64,000 bases of DNA from Enhygromyxa salina (GTDB lineage: Bacteria; Myxococcota_A; Polyangia; Nannocystales; Nannocystaceae). Below, one piece after another: positions 17,213-26,099 of the stretch (position 1 is the stretch's first letter; every line of letters starts with the position of its first letter). The notes beneath the pieces were generated by a model. That model did not search any database. It was not told the DNA's origin and worked only from the letters and a program-made list of their open reading frames with translations. Location of the stretch: the NCBI RefSeq assembly GCF_000737335.2, contig NZ_JMCC02000018.1:43373-107372 (forward strand), given 5' to 3'. A program made the translations under genes and the position numbers.

Positions 17213-20200
17213 GCGGCGCCTCGTGATCTTGCGCCAGACCCTGCGGGAGGTCAGCGAGAAATTCTCGACCAGCACATACGCAGAGGGCAGAAACACCAGC
17301 GTCATCATCGTGCTCGTGGCCAGCCCGGCCGCGATGATGATCGCAATCGAGTGATAGTAGACCCCCGCCAAGGTTGGGTGGTGCAGCAGCATCGGGATCA
17401 GCCCAAAGATCGTGGTGATCGCCGTCATCAACACCGGCCGCAGCCGGTCGCGGCCGGCCTGGGCCAGCGCCTCGTCGCGGGTCACGCCTTGCGCACGCAA
17501 TTGCGTGACCTTGTCAATTAGCATGATCCCGTTATTGACAATGATCCCGATCAGGATGAACAGCCCGATCATCGCAACCAGATCAAAGGTCGTCTTGGTC
17601 GCCCACATCGCCCACGGCGCGCCAAAGCAGCCCAGCAATCCAGTTGCCAGGATCGCGCCGGGCTGCAAGAAGCTCTCGAACAGCGAGGCCATGACCGCGT
17701 AGACCAGGATCAGGCACAGACCCAGGTTGATCGCCAGCTGGACCATCTCGCCCTCGTCGCGGCCCCAGCGGGTGCGCTCACCAAACGAGTAGCCCTCGGG
17801 CAGCACGAAGCCCTGCTTGGCCTGCTCGATCGCTGCGTTGTTGGCGTCGGCGTCGGCCGAGAAGAACCGAATTTTCATGCGCAGCTCGGTCTGGCGATCG
17901 ACCCGCTGGACCCACCAGGGGCTGCGCGACAGCTCGATCGTCCCCAGCGTGGCCAGCGGAACCTCGCGCGCGCCGCCAGCGGTTGGCTGCGGCAGCGGAA
18001 TGCGTAGATCCTCGAGATCCGCCAGATCCGGCCCAGTGTCGCCGGGCTTTGCAGAAGGTTGCTCGTGCAGCCGCCCGGTTGACAAGCGCAGCTCGACCTC
18101 GCCCTCTGGGCCGCGAATGCTGCCAAGCGGTACCCCCTGAAACGCGAGCGAGACCATCTGCGCGACGTCGCTGGCGCGCAGGCCCAGGCGGCGCAGACGA
18201 TCGATGTCCAGCTGAATGTGCAGCTCTTGATTGCCCTCGTTGAACGGCCCGGTGATCGTGTCGTAGCCGCCGGCTTCGGGATCGTCGGCGCTGCCCTTTG
18301 GCAGCCGCTTGGCCAGGTGATCCGCAAATTTCTCGGACTGCTCGAACAGCGTCGCCATGTCCTCGCCGCGCAGCACGAATTGCACCTCCCGTGGATCCCG
18401 ATCCCGCATCCACCAGCCGTCGCGCTCGCCCACGTGGTAGCGCACGCCAGGTTGCTCGGGCAGCGCGTCGCTCAGGCGCTGCTTGAAGTCCGACAGCTGC
18501 TGCTCGGACTCGATCTCGGTGCCGGGAAACGCGTCGCACCAGGCCCCCCAGTCACGAAAGCGGCAGGTCAGCGTGTCGACGCCGATCGCCTCTTTGTCGG
18601 CGAGCAGGGCCTTCTCGGCGACCATCACCCGGGCCTCGACCTCCTCGACGTCGCGGCTGCCGGTCAGCTCGAGCCGGATCGGCATCGAGACCATCTTTTC
18701 GTCCATGCCCATGTCAACCTGCATGTTCATGGCCGGATACACGGCCGAGGCACACAGCGTGAGCCCCACGCCCAGGATCAGGCGCGGGTGCCCGATCGTC
18801 CACGATACAAACCGAGCGTAGAGCCGCGCGACCGGCTCGAGCAAGTAGTTGCGGGTGCGCTTGTAGTCTGACGCTGGCGACTCACCATCATCGGACTTGC
18901 CGAGCCCGCGCAGCCCCAGGCTTGGCAATTTCATCGACATCAGCAGCGGCACCGCCAGCTGCGAGACCAGCAAGCTCGCGACCAGGGCGGTCACGAAGGT
19001 CGCCCCCAGCGGCCGCATGAACGTGTACATGTTCCCGCCGCCGCCGCCGCCCACGATCATTGGCAGGAACACGATCACGCTCGACATCGTCGAGGCCACG
19101 GTCGCCAGCCCAACCTCGCGTGCGCCCTGCTTGGCGGCCTCGAACCGGGTCGCGCCCCGCTGCAGGTGCAGCTGGATCGACTCCACGATCACCACCGCGT
19201 TGTCGATCAACATGCCCACGCACAGCACCAGCGCGAGCAACACGATGCAGTTGAGTTCGCCGCCCCGTAAAAACAGCACGCCGCAGGCCGCCAGCACGCT
19301 CAGCGGGATACACACAGCGGCCGTCAAGGTCGTGCGCCAGCGGTGCAAGAACCCAAACAGCACGATGATGCCGATCAGCCCGCCGTAGATCCCGGTGTCG
19401 CGCAGGTCGCCCAGCGTGGCCAGGATCATCGTGCCTTGGTCTTCAAACACCGCGACGTCGATCCCACCTAGGCTGGGGTCTCCGCGCAGCCCATCGACGA
19501 CCTCGCGGACTTGGGCCGACACGTCGACTGGGCTCGCGCCTGCGTCGGCGAACACCTCGAGGTTGATCGCCGGGCGCCCGTTGAGGCGGCTGCCGCGGCG
19601 CTGCTCTTTGGGGTGCATGCCGACCCGCGCGACCTCGCCGACCCGCGCGAACGATGTGCCTGCGCTGGTGGCAGTGGTGCTCGCCGCGTCGGCTTCGGCG
19701 TCGAGGGTGAGCATGTCGGGCTCGAGCTCGCCGGTCGCGGACCCGCGCTCGATCGGGAGCGCGGCGAAGTGCTCGGCCTCCGCCGGGGCCCCGGGGCTGC
19801 GCAGGCCCGTGTCGTGGCTGCTGCGACGCAGGCTGCCCAAGCTGCGACCGCGCTGGGTCTGGCGGACCGCGTCGCCAACGTCACCCAGCGCGATCCCCTG
19901 GCTGCGCGCCGCGTCGAGATCCAGCGCGACCTCGAGCTCGTGTGGCTCCACGCCCTCGAGCTCGATCGACGCCACGCCTTCGATGCGCTCGATCGCCCGG
20001 ACCACGCGGCGCTCGATCAGGTAGTACTCCCCGTCCAGTTCCTTGTCGCTGGCGATCCGCACCCGCATGATCGGCTCGTCGGCCGAGCCCTGCGAAGAGC
20101 TCAATTCAATGGTCTGGATCGTGTCGGGCAGGGAAGCGCGCGCCCGATCGATGCGCTCGCGCAGCTCGAGCTTGCGCGCGTCGATGTCCGTGCCCGCCTG

Positions 20201-20494
20201 AAACTCGAGGTCCATGCGCACGCCCCAGGACCCGCTCGAGACCCGGATCGTGTCGAGCTCGCGGACACCTGCCAGCGCCTCTTCGAGCGGACGGATGACC
20301 TCGCGCTCGAGCAGCTCTGGCGAGGTGGTCGTGAGGTTGACGCGCACGCGCACGCGCGAGGCCGACTCGGCCGGCAAGAACGCGAGGGGCAGCTGGACCA
20401 TCGCGATGGTCCCAAGCAGGAACACCGCGACTAACAGCATCGCGACCGTGACAGGCCGCGCGAGGGCCAGGTCGGACAGGCTCCAGCTCCGCAC
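17204..20494 (-). CDS. RND-family efflux transporter inner-membrane protein
   Basis: This 1,096-residue protein has the AcrB/HAE layout: helix 1 (about 12-32), a large periplasmic loop, helices 2-6 including LCVGMLIDNAVVIVE with one of the proton-relay acidic residues, a second periplasmic loop, and a C-terminal helix bundle with GIIVNNGIMLID. The start is a GTG at 20494. AcrB normally has two adjacent Asp residues in helix 4; here the second is Asn, as in several HAE subfamilies. No membrane-fusion or outer-membrane partner gene is nearby. A periplasmic loop insert rich in Ser/Thr and acidic residues lies near residues 210-275. The substrate is unknown. Confidence 0.93.
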   Translation of the reverse strand: MRSWSLSDLALARPVTVAMLLVAVFLLGTIAMVQLPLAFLPAESASRVRVRVNLTTTSPELLEREVIRPLEEALAGVRELDTIRVSSGSWGVRMDLEFQAGTDIDARKLELRERIDRARASLPDTIQTIELSSSQGSADEPIMRVRIASDKELDGEYYLIERRVVRAIERIEGVASIELEGVEPHELEVALDLDAARSQGIALGDVGDAVRQTQRGRSLGSLRRSSHDTGLRSPGAPAEAEHFAALPIERGSATGELEPDMLTLDAEADAASTTATSAGTSFARVGEVARVGMHPKEQRRGSRLNGRPAINLEVFADAGASPVDVSAQVREVVDGLRGDPSLGGIDVAVFEDQGTMILATLGDLRDTGIYGGLIGIIVLFGFLHRWRTTLTAAVCIPLSVLAACGVLFLRGGELNCIVLLALVLCVGMLIDNAVVIVESIQLHLQRGATRFEAAKQGAREVGLATVASTMSSVIVFLPMIVGGGGGGNMYTFMRPLGATFVTALVASLLVSQLAVPLLMSMKLPSLGLRGLGKSDDGESPASDYKRTRNYLLEPVARLYARFVSWTIGHPRLILGVGLTLCASAVYPAMNMQVDMGMDEKMVSMPIRLELTGSRDVEEVEARVMVAEKALLADKEAIGVDTLTCRFRDWGAWCDAFPGTEIESEQQLSDFKQRLSDALPEQPGVRYHVGERDGWWMRDRDPREVQFVLRGEDMATLFEQSEKFADHLAKRLPKGSADDPEAGGYDTITGPFNEGNQELHIQLDIDRLRRLGLRASDVAQMVSLAFQGVPLGSIRGPEGEVELRLSTGRLHEQPSAKPGDTGPDLADLEDLRIPLPQPTAGGAREVPLATLGTIELSRSPWWVQRVDRQTELRMKIRFFSADADANNAAIEQAKQGFVLPEGYSFGERTRWGRDEGEMVQLAINLGLCLILVYAVMASLFESFLQPGAILATGLLGCFGAPWAMWATKTTFDLVAMIGLFILIGIIVNNGIMLIDKVTQLRAQGVTRDEALAQAGRDRLRPVLMTAITTIFGLIPMLLHHPTLAGVYYHSIAIIIAAGLATSTMMTLVFLPSAYVLVENFSLTSRRVWRKITRRRGA

Positions 20495-20600
20495 GCGGGA
20501 AAGCTACCCTGTACGGGCCGCGGGTCCCAGCCCGGGTAACGCTGAGTGTTCGAGGTCTGGGCGGGGTGCTGGTAGAGTTGTCCAGATGCGCAGACGAGGG

Positions 20601-20627
20601 TGTTTTCAGCTCGGGCGAGGGCTTCTC
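20601..20627 (+). repeat. Dispersed short repeat, copy A
   Basis: A 27-base stretch here resembles 25106-25134 (same orientation) and 25225-25253 (inverted). The shared core is CAGCTCGGSCGAGGGC. It lies upstream of the retropepsin-like lipoprotein start. Confidence 0.45.
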
Positions 20628-20756
20628 GTCCACTCGCGGACACCTCCGTCGCGCGAAGTGCTTGGGAGCGGTTTGGTGATCGCGGCGGTGTTGCGGGTCA
20701 GCCCGACGCAGGTTGCGCCGCGAGCCCGCCCGCAACATCGTGCAGCAGGAGCGGCG

Positions 20757-22037
20757 ATGCGCGTCGGTCTCGTCGTCGCGCTGAGCTCGGCGCTGGGCTG
20801 TCACCCGCCCCTCGACGTTAGCGCGGCGCCGTCGCCAACTTCCACGTATCCACTCGATGGCCCGACGGACCCGGCCTCGCTGCACCATCGAGCCGCGCAA
20901 CTGCGGGCGCGCGTCGAAGGTTCGCCCGCCGACGCGGACCTTCGTGTCGCGCTCGCGGAGGTCGAGTTCAGGCTCGGCGATCTCGATCACATGGAGGCCG
21001 ACGCCCGGCGTGCGGTCGAGCTGCTTCTGAACCCAACCAGCGCCGACTTGCTCGCGGTCGCTCTGCTCGCGCGGGGTGACATGGCCGGGGCCCAAGCGAT
21101 CTTGCGAGATAGCATCGAAGGCTGCACGAGCGGGGACATGTGCGCCGTCGACGGTGCGGGGGCCAGCCTCCTGTGGCTTTCCTTCTTGGATCTCGACTTC
21201 AGCACGGTTGCCGAGGTGTGTCACAGCGCGGTCCGTTCGGGCATCACCGTGGAGGGCGCGGCTCGAGTTGCGTGCGAGCTGGGCTCGAAGTGGGTCACGG
21301 GCAGCCACGCGTTCGCGCTGGCTTCGTCGGGCACGGCGGCGCTCGAGGTGGGGCCGCGCCCCCATGAGTGGACGACAACCGCGTGGGTCAACGACACTCA
21401 GCTGCGTGTCGGGGTGGGTCCGAATGATGTGTTCTCGGGAGGCGGGCCCGCCCTCGCTCGCGCGCTCGGGGTCTCGGAGCCCACGAAGTCGGAGGATGGC
21501 GTGACCTGGATTCCCGAACTCAGGCTGGGGACCATCACCCTGCGAGACGTGCCGGTTGTGCTCGCCGCCGGGGTCCCGGATGATGAGATCCAGCTCGCTC
21601 TGGGCACCCAGGTGCTCCGTCAGCTTCCGATGCTCGAGTTCGACTTTGTTGGCCACACCCTCACGATCGGCGAGCGCGAGCCCCCGAGTGAGGGGCCCGT
21701 ACCGATGCGGTGGGTGGATCGAGGGCTCTTGACCATCCCGCTCGCTCGCCTCGAGGTCGAGGGGCGACCGCTCTGGTTGAGCCTCGACACCGCATCCGAG
21801 CAGCAACTGTCCCTCGATAGTCACGAATTTGGCGAGCTGGTAAATGACACCCGCGTGAGCGCGGCGCTCGAGCTCACCTGGTCCGACCACGCGCTCGAGG
21901 TCGAGGCGGTGGCGACGACCCTGCGCCCGTTTACTGACGATGACTTTTTCCCGCGCGGTGGGCTTGGACGACCGCTGTTGTCGACGTTGACTCTGACGAT
22001 GTATCCGCGCGCCGGCTTGATCGAGATCTGCGAATGA
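20757..22037 (+). CDS. Lipoprotein with two retropepsin-like domains
   Basis: A short signal ends in SALGC (C15), so the 426-residue product should be lipid-anchored. After helical, TPR-like segments (about 40-140) come two retropepsin-like (Asp_protease_2) units. In the first, TAWVNDTQLRVGVGPNDVFS occupies the place of the DTG motif but has no DTG, and ends with LALGTQVLRQLPMLEFDF. In the second, LWLSLDTASEQQLSL has D344 in a DTAS motif. Such domains in bacteria may be single-site peptidases or have lost activity. The ATG at 20757 follows AGGAG at good spacing; the upstream open frame is unlikely coding. Confidence 0.75.
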   Translation: MRVGLVVALSSALGCHPPLDVSAAPSPTSTYPLDGPTDPASLHHRAAQLRARVEGSPADADLRVALAEVEFRLGDLDHMEADARRAVELLLNPTSADLLAVALLARGDMAGAQAILRDSIEGCTSGDMCAVDGAGASLLWLSFLDLDFSTVAEVCHSAVRSGITVEGAARVACELGSKWVTGSHAFALASSGTAALEVGPRPHEWTTTAWVNDTQLRVGVGPNDVFSGGGPALARALGVSEPTKSEDGVTWIPELRLGTITLRDVPVVLAAGVPDDEIQLALGTQVLRQLPMLEFDFVGHTLTIGEREPPSEGPVPMRWVDRGLLTIPLARLEVEGRPLWLSLDTASEQQLSLDSHEFGELVNDTRVSAALELTWSDHALEVEAVATTLRPFTDDDFFPRGGLGRPLLSTLTLTMYPRAGLIEICE

Positions 22038-22261
22038 CACCTCGGCGAGCAGCGCGTCCGCCTGTGTGCTGTGAATTGCACCAGCCGGTTGCCCTCATGC
22101 ATCAGCTCTCACGGCGGGCCAAATTCGCCGCGATTGCTGGAGGGCAGCGCCGTAATGTGGCACTCCGACGGCGCCTCGGTGCCGTGGTCTACCCACCGGT
22201 CCTTCCGAGGATTCCGAGAAACAAGTTGACACGAGCTCGTCGTGCGTGGGAAACAGGCTTC

Positions 22262-22738
22262 ATGAGATCGCCCCTCTTCACTCTGACGGCGCTCCTTACA
22301 GTCTTCGCGGCGGGCACTGGCTGCCCTGACTACGACTCCAGGCTGGACGATGCGATTCGGCAATACGTGGACCAACGTGAGGCTGAGGTTCAGGCTGGCT
22401 GTGAATGCTATCAGCTGTTTCTGAACCCGAACGACCCGGAGAGCGGTATGTTCACCTCTGAGACGGAGTGCCTGACCACTCTTGGCCAGCCTCCGGACGA
22501 CGATGTCATCAACTGCATGAAGTCCGTGCTAGACTCGAGTGGTTCCGCTACGGCGGACAGCGTTGATGTCGTCCAGTGCTACACACAGACGATTGCAACG
22601 ATGACAGATTGCTACACACAAAACGCCGGAACATGCTCGCAGTCGGCGTGTTTGAGTGACGTGGCCGCTCCTGACGAATGCCGAGGAGAGCTTTCGCCTG
22701 CAGAGGCCGAAAGTCTCTACTATTGCGCCGTTCAATGA
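22262..22738 (+). CDS. Small Cys-rich predicted lipoprotein
   Basis: The 158-residue product has a signal peptide ending in AAGTGC and about ten further cysteines spread over a mainly helical mature part. It is not a recognised family; its cysteine pattern suggests disulphide bonds outside the cytoplasm. A TTGACA hexamer lies 35 bases upstream (22227-22232), but no good -10 element follows. The next lipoprotein gene starts 59 bases downstream. Confidence 0.7.
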   Translation: MRSPLFTLTALLTVFAAGTGCPDYDSRLDDAIRQYVDQREAEVQAGCECYQLFLNPNDPESGMFTSETECLTTLGQPPDDDVINCMKSVLDSSGSATADSVDVVQCYTQTIATMTDCYTQNAGTCSQSACLSDVAAPDECRGELSPAEAESLYYCAVQ

Positions 22739-22797
22739 GTGCGCTGGTCATCAGCTCTTTCCTCCCGCATCCGTGCGTCAAAATTCGCGAAACCGCC

Positions 22798-24125
22798 ATG
22801 TTCCACAAGTCGACACTCAGGCTCGCAGGCTGTCTTTCAATTTGGTTGCCCGTAGCATCGGCCTGCTCGGACACCGAGGGCCTGCCAGTGGCTCCCTGCA
22901 ACGATGACGGGGGCACCGTCGGCGGAGAAACCGAGGTTGGTGGTGCGGCTTCAGATTATCCCGAATTCGAGGTTTCGGCGGGCCTGAGGCCGACGGGCCC
23001 AGCCGATGAACTGCGTCCCGCCCTGCCAAAACTCGAAGAATGGATGGAGGCGCCGGGGCTCGACGGATTCTATCGATATGCCACTGTTCACGAACTGCGT
23101 CGACTTCACTGGCCCGAACACACCCTAGTCCTCGCCACGCCCTTCGGAATCCTCGAGAAGGGAGAGGGGGCTGCGACAGATCGAGCCTGGATAGAACTAC
23201 CCACCTGGGAGGCGGCCCGGGAAGGCTGGGAGAGAGACAACCAGAATCAAGTCACTTTCGAACGGCACGTAGTCGGATAGAAAACGGAAAGAACTATGCT
23301 CTGATGGGAGGAGGAGACCTCTGCACGGAGCTTGGCGAAACGTGGATGGTGACCTTCGCGGATTGGGCTCTGCAGGCCTCCGAATTGCTCAATGATGTAC
23401 GGCCGAGCGAGAATGACGCGGTTCATTACCGTATATTTTCGTGCTGGGTATTTGAAGATCACGAGGCGTTCTCGAGCTGCCAACACGGCATCCAGTACCT
23501 AAACGGGGAAGCTGTGGGGGCGGGCGAACCTGTTTGTCCACCAGGCATGGAGGACTATCCATATCAGCCCTCGGAAAACGATCCCAACCCGGGTCTTCTG
23601 CTCTTTGGTGAGGCGACGGACGGCGCCTGGCGCGATCTTGCGCTCAATACGATAGCTTTGGGCCCCTATGCGGAACCCGTCAACGGCACGGGGTTCTTGA
23701 CAAACAACTCAACCCAGACGTGCGTTGCGACATTCTGCCAACCCGAGGCAGGCCTGGCGTCAGTGTCTCCATTTGGCAAGGTCTGGGACTGGGGGCGCTT
23801 TGTGGTGACCGATTCGAACCCATATGACTGGGTCACGTTGGCTCACGAGACGGGGCACACTCTGGGGATGGTTCATGATGATTATCCTAGCGGGTTCATG
23901 AACGTCGATGATCCCGGATCGCTCCCCGGACTCGGGATATCGGCGGACGTTATGGCTCCGGGATTCGACAACGAGCTAACATTGGATGGAGCCTTTGCTA
24001 GCAAACATTCATACCCGCGTTCCTCAGGGTGGTACTGGACGGGATGTTACGATGTTGACCATGTGTGTGCGCCTTTGGGGAAGCCGGGGTGGTCCTGCAA
24101 GGAGGCCTGGTGTGAGCCGAATTGA
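22798..24125 (+). pseudogene. Metzincin-type metalloprotease gene split by a frameshift
   Basis: The N-terminal part (22798-23280) encodes a signal peptide with a lipobox-like ASAC, an acidic linker and a pro-region, and ends in a stop at 23278-23280. The catalytic part continues in another frame to 24125 and contains HETGHTLGMVHD (23844-23879), the metzincin zinc motif HExxHxxGxxHD, followed by a Met-containing stretch ADVMAPG that may be the Met-turn, and a C-terminal cysteine cluster. The catalytic frame alone has no signal; its first ATG is at 23304. A one-base change near 23250-23285 would restore one protein of about 440 residues. It could be an inactivated gene, a sequencing error or programmed frameshifting. 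Confidence 0.7.
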
Positions 24126-24809
24126 GCGTCGGTATGAAGCAATGTGCGAGTGCGGCGAACTTTGGCCGGTCCAGGGCAGGGGGGGGAAGCTGGTGATCTG
24201 ACCGAAGTTCCGCGGTAGTGTTCTGGTAGTCTTGCTGGCCAGCGGGGCCCGATCAGCCGCGGCCACCGTCGTCTCGTACGAGCGAGCGCTGCTCGAGTTC
24301 AACACGGACCCCGGGCAGCGCCTGTTCCGCGGCCCCTACCTCGACGTTCGTCTGCCGTTACGCCGCGCGGCCGCAGACGGGCACGGCCGATCCCGAGTCG
24401 CTCGACTCGGAGGCTTACGCCGCGCCCAGGCGAGCCTGTGGCTGGGCACCGCGCCGAGCGAGGCGCCTTGGCTGGCGGACGGGCTCGAGCCGTTTCGCAC
24501 TGGCAGGCGGCGATCGAGCCCAACGCGGCGCAGCGTGGGCGCGCGGCGGCGACCTGCTGCCGTCGGGCCCGGCCTAGGTCGAGTGCATGGCGGTGATGGA
24601 ACAGGGCAAGCCGCAAATCTGGCGTGGCCCGATCCGCGTTCCGTCGGAATGCTCGAGCTTCGGTGATCCAGCTTTGCCGCAGCTCGTCGGACCTTCTTGC
24701 AGTACGCCCGGGAAGACCGAAGCCCGGCCTGCGAGTGAGCTGGGCTACGCGCGATTCGAACGCTCGTGTGCTCGGTTGTCGCGTGTCGACGGCGCGCTAC
24801 GATCGAAGG
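24126..24809. other. Mostly non-coding region with a decayed coding remnant
   Basis: Between 24220 and 24660 the plus strand shows protein-like stretches interrupted by stops and frame changes. The clearest, near 24262-24370, contains SYERALLEFN and RLFRGPYLDVRLPLRRA, and looks like a fragment of a larger enzyme that I cannot name (possibly a helicase-type protein). Nothing else here looks intact. I treat it as gene debris. Confidence 0.4.
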
Positions 24810-25004
24810 ATGGCGTTGCTTCTGCTTCCACTCTTCATGCCCCTGTTGCTGCTAGGGTGGATTCTGACGCCACGCGAAGAACGTGAGCTTCGCTTGCTGG
24901 AGTCGCGTCGCGAACAAGCCTTCGGTCGCAGCTGGGGCGTCCTGTATGGGCGGGTCCCGCCGCTGATGCTGCGCGGTGAACCAGCCCGCCCGGAAATTTC
25001 ATAG
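24810..25004 (+). CDS. Possible 64-residue membrane peptide
   Basis: The frame opens with an ATG at 24810 and a very hydrophobic segment (MALLLLPLFMPLLLLGWIL), followed by a charged tail (EERELRLLESRREQAF). A GAAGG element is too close to the ATG to be a good ribosome site. It may be a small single-pass membrane protein or chance. It sits alone in a poorly coding region. Confidence 0.35.
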   Translation: MALLLLPLFMPLLLLGWILTPREERELRLLESRREQAFGRSWGVLYGRVPPLMLRGEPARPEIS

Positions 25005-25430
25005 TTGGTGCTGTCGGGGCTTGGCCGCGTGAAGTGAACCGTCGTCGCAGATCCGGCCGTCCCGCGCACTATGCGACGCGGACGTGCGTTGAGGGGGTCC
25101 GCAAGTGTCTTCAGCTCGGCCGAGGGCGACTGGTTCACCGAGGGCAGCGAACGATCTCGCACGCGCGGAGAACAGCCGTGGCTAGCGTCCAGCGGTCCAG
25201 TCCGCAGAGGCGTCCGCAAGCCGCCGAGCAGCCTCGCCCGAGCGGAGAACACACCGCGCAGGTGAGTTCGCACCTGGGTCCGGATGCGCGACGAGACGCG
25301 CACTAGACCCAGCCTCGCAACCGGGGTAACCAGCCGCACTCGAATGGATCTGTCGGGCATTCACGCAAGGGCGTGATCACGGCAGCATCCCGGGCGCACG
25401 CGAGCCGTGTACGCCGACGAGGTCCCCCCA
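25005..25430. other. Non-coding region with dispersed repeats
   Basis: These 426 bases hold no convincing gene. They contain two copies of the dispersed repeat, one direct (25106-25134) and one inverted (25225-25253), giving an imperfect inverted repeat about 150 bases long. The 3' part should contain the promoter of the lipid operon starting at 25431. Confidence 0.5.
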
Positions 25431-26090
25431 ATGACCGCGAGCTACTTCGACGTCGACGGAACCCTGGTCAGTAGCAACCTGATGCACACGGCCGTCTGGT
25501 ACATGGCCAACGACATCAACCCGCTGCGCTCGGCCAAGCAGCTTGGCCGGCTACTTCTGCGCGCGCCACAGTTGCTGGTCGCGGAGCTGACCGATCGCCG
25601 GGCCTTCAACGAGCTGCTGTTCGAGGCGTTCCGCGGGACCCCCGAGGATCGCCTGCACGTGCTCGCCGACGAGGCCTTCGAGTGGTGCATGCGCTCCAAC
25701 ATCTACGACGGCGCCCGCGACATCGTCTCGCGCGCCAAAGATCTCGGTCACGAGGTCGTGTTCGTGTCTGGCGCGCTCGACTTCCTGCTCGCGCGCCTGG
25801 CCACCGAGCTGGGCGCCGATCACTACGTTGGCAACCGGCTCGAGATCCACGACGGCCAGGCGACCGGCAAGCTGCTGCGCCCGGTCGTTGCTGGGCCCAA
25901 CAAGTCGCGGCTGATCGCCAACCATGCCCGCGACAACGGCCACGAGCTGGCCGAGTGCTTTGGCTACTCCGACTCCTACTCCGACGTGCCGATGCTCTCG
26001 GTCGTCGGCCGCCCCGCGGTGATCAACCCCGATCCCAAGCTCTTGCGACTGGCCCGAACCTACCAGTGGCCAATCATCGAGCTCACCTGA
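25431..26090 (+). CDS. HAD-IB family phosphatase
   Basis: This 219-residue phosphoserine-phosphatase-like hydrolase begins with FDVDGTL (motif I; the first Asp is the nucleophile). VFVSGA is motif II, and GYSDSYSDVPML with the motif III acidic pair is near the C-terminus, after a helical cap. HAD-IB enzymes dephosphorylate small molecules, including lysophosphatidate-like lipids. The ATG at 25431 is preferred to a GTG at 25407. It opens the lipid operon: the LarA-like gene starts 9 bases after its stop, and an HAD protein fits the elb ether-lipid context. Confidence 0.9.
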   Translation: MTASYFDVDGTLVSSNLMHTAVWYMANDINPLRSAKQLGRLLLRAPQLLVAELTDRRAFNELLFEAFRGTPEDRLHVLADEAFEWCMRSNIYDGARDIVSRAKDLGHEVVFVSGALDFLLARLATELGADHYVGNRLEIHDGQATGKLLRPVVAGPNKSRLIANHARDNGHELAECFGYSDSYSDVPMLSVVGRPAVINPDPKLLRLARTYQWPIIELT

Positions 26091-26099
26091 GACAGCTTC

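Noticed and set aside
20106..22040. Long minus-strand frame opposite the retropepsin-like lipoprotein
   Set aside because: Low-information translation full of R, A and P with no domain; the plus-strand gene has a signal peptide and ribosome site.
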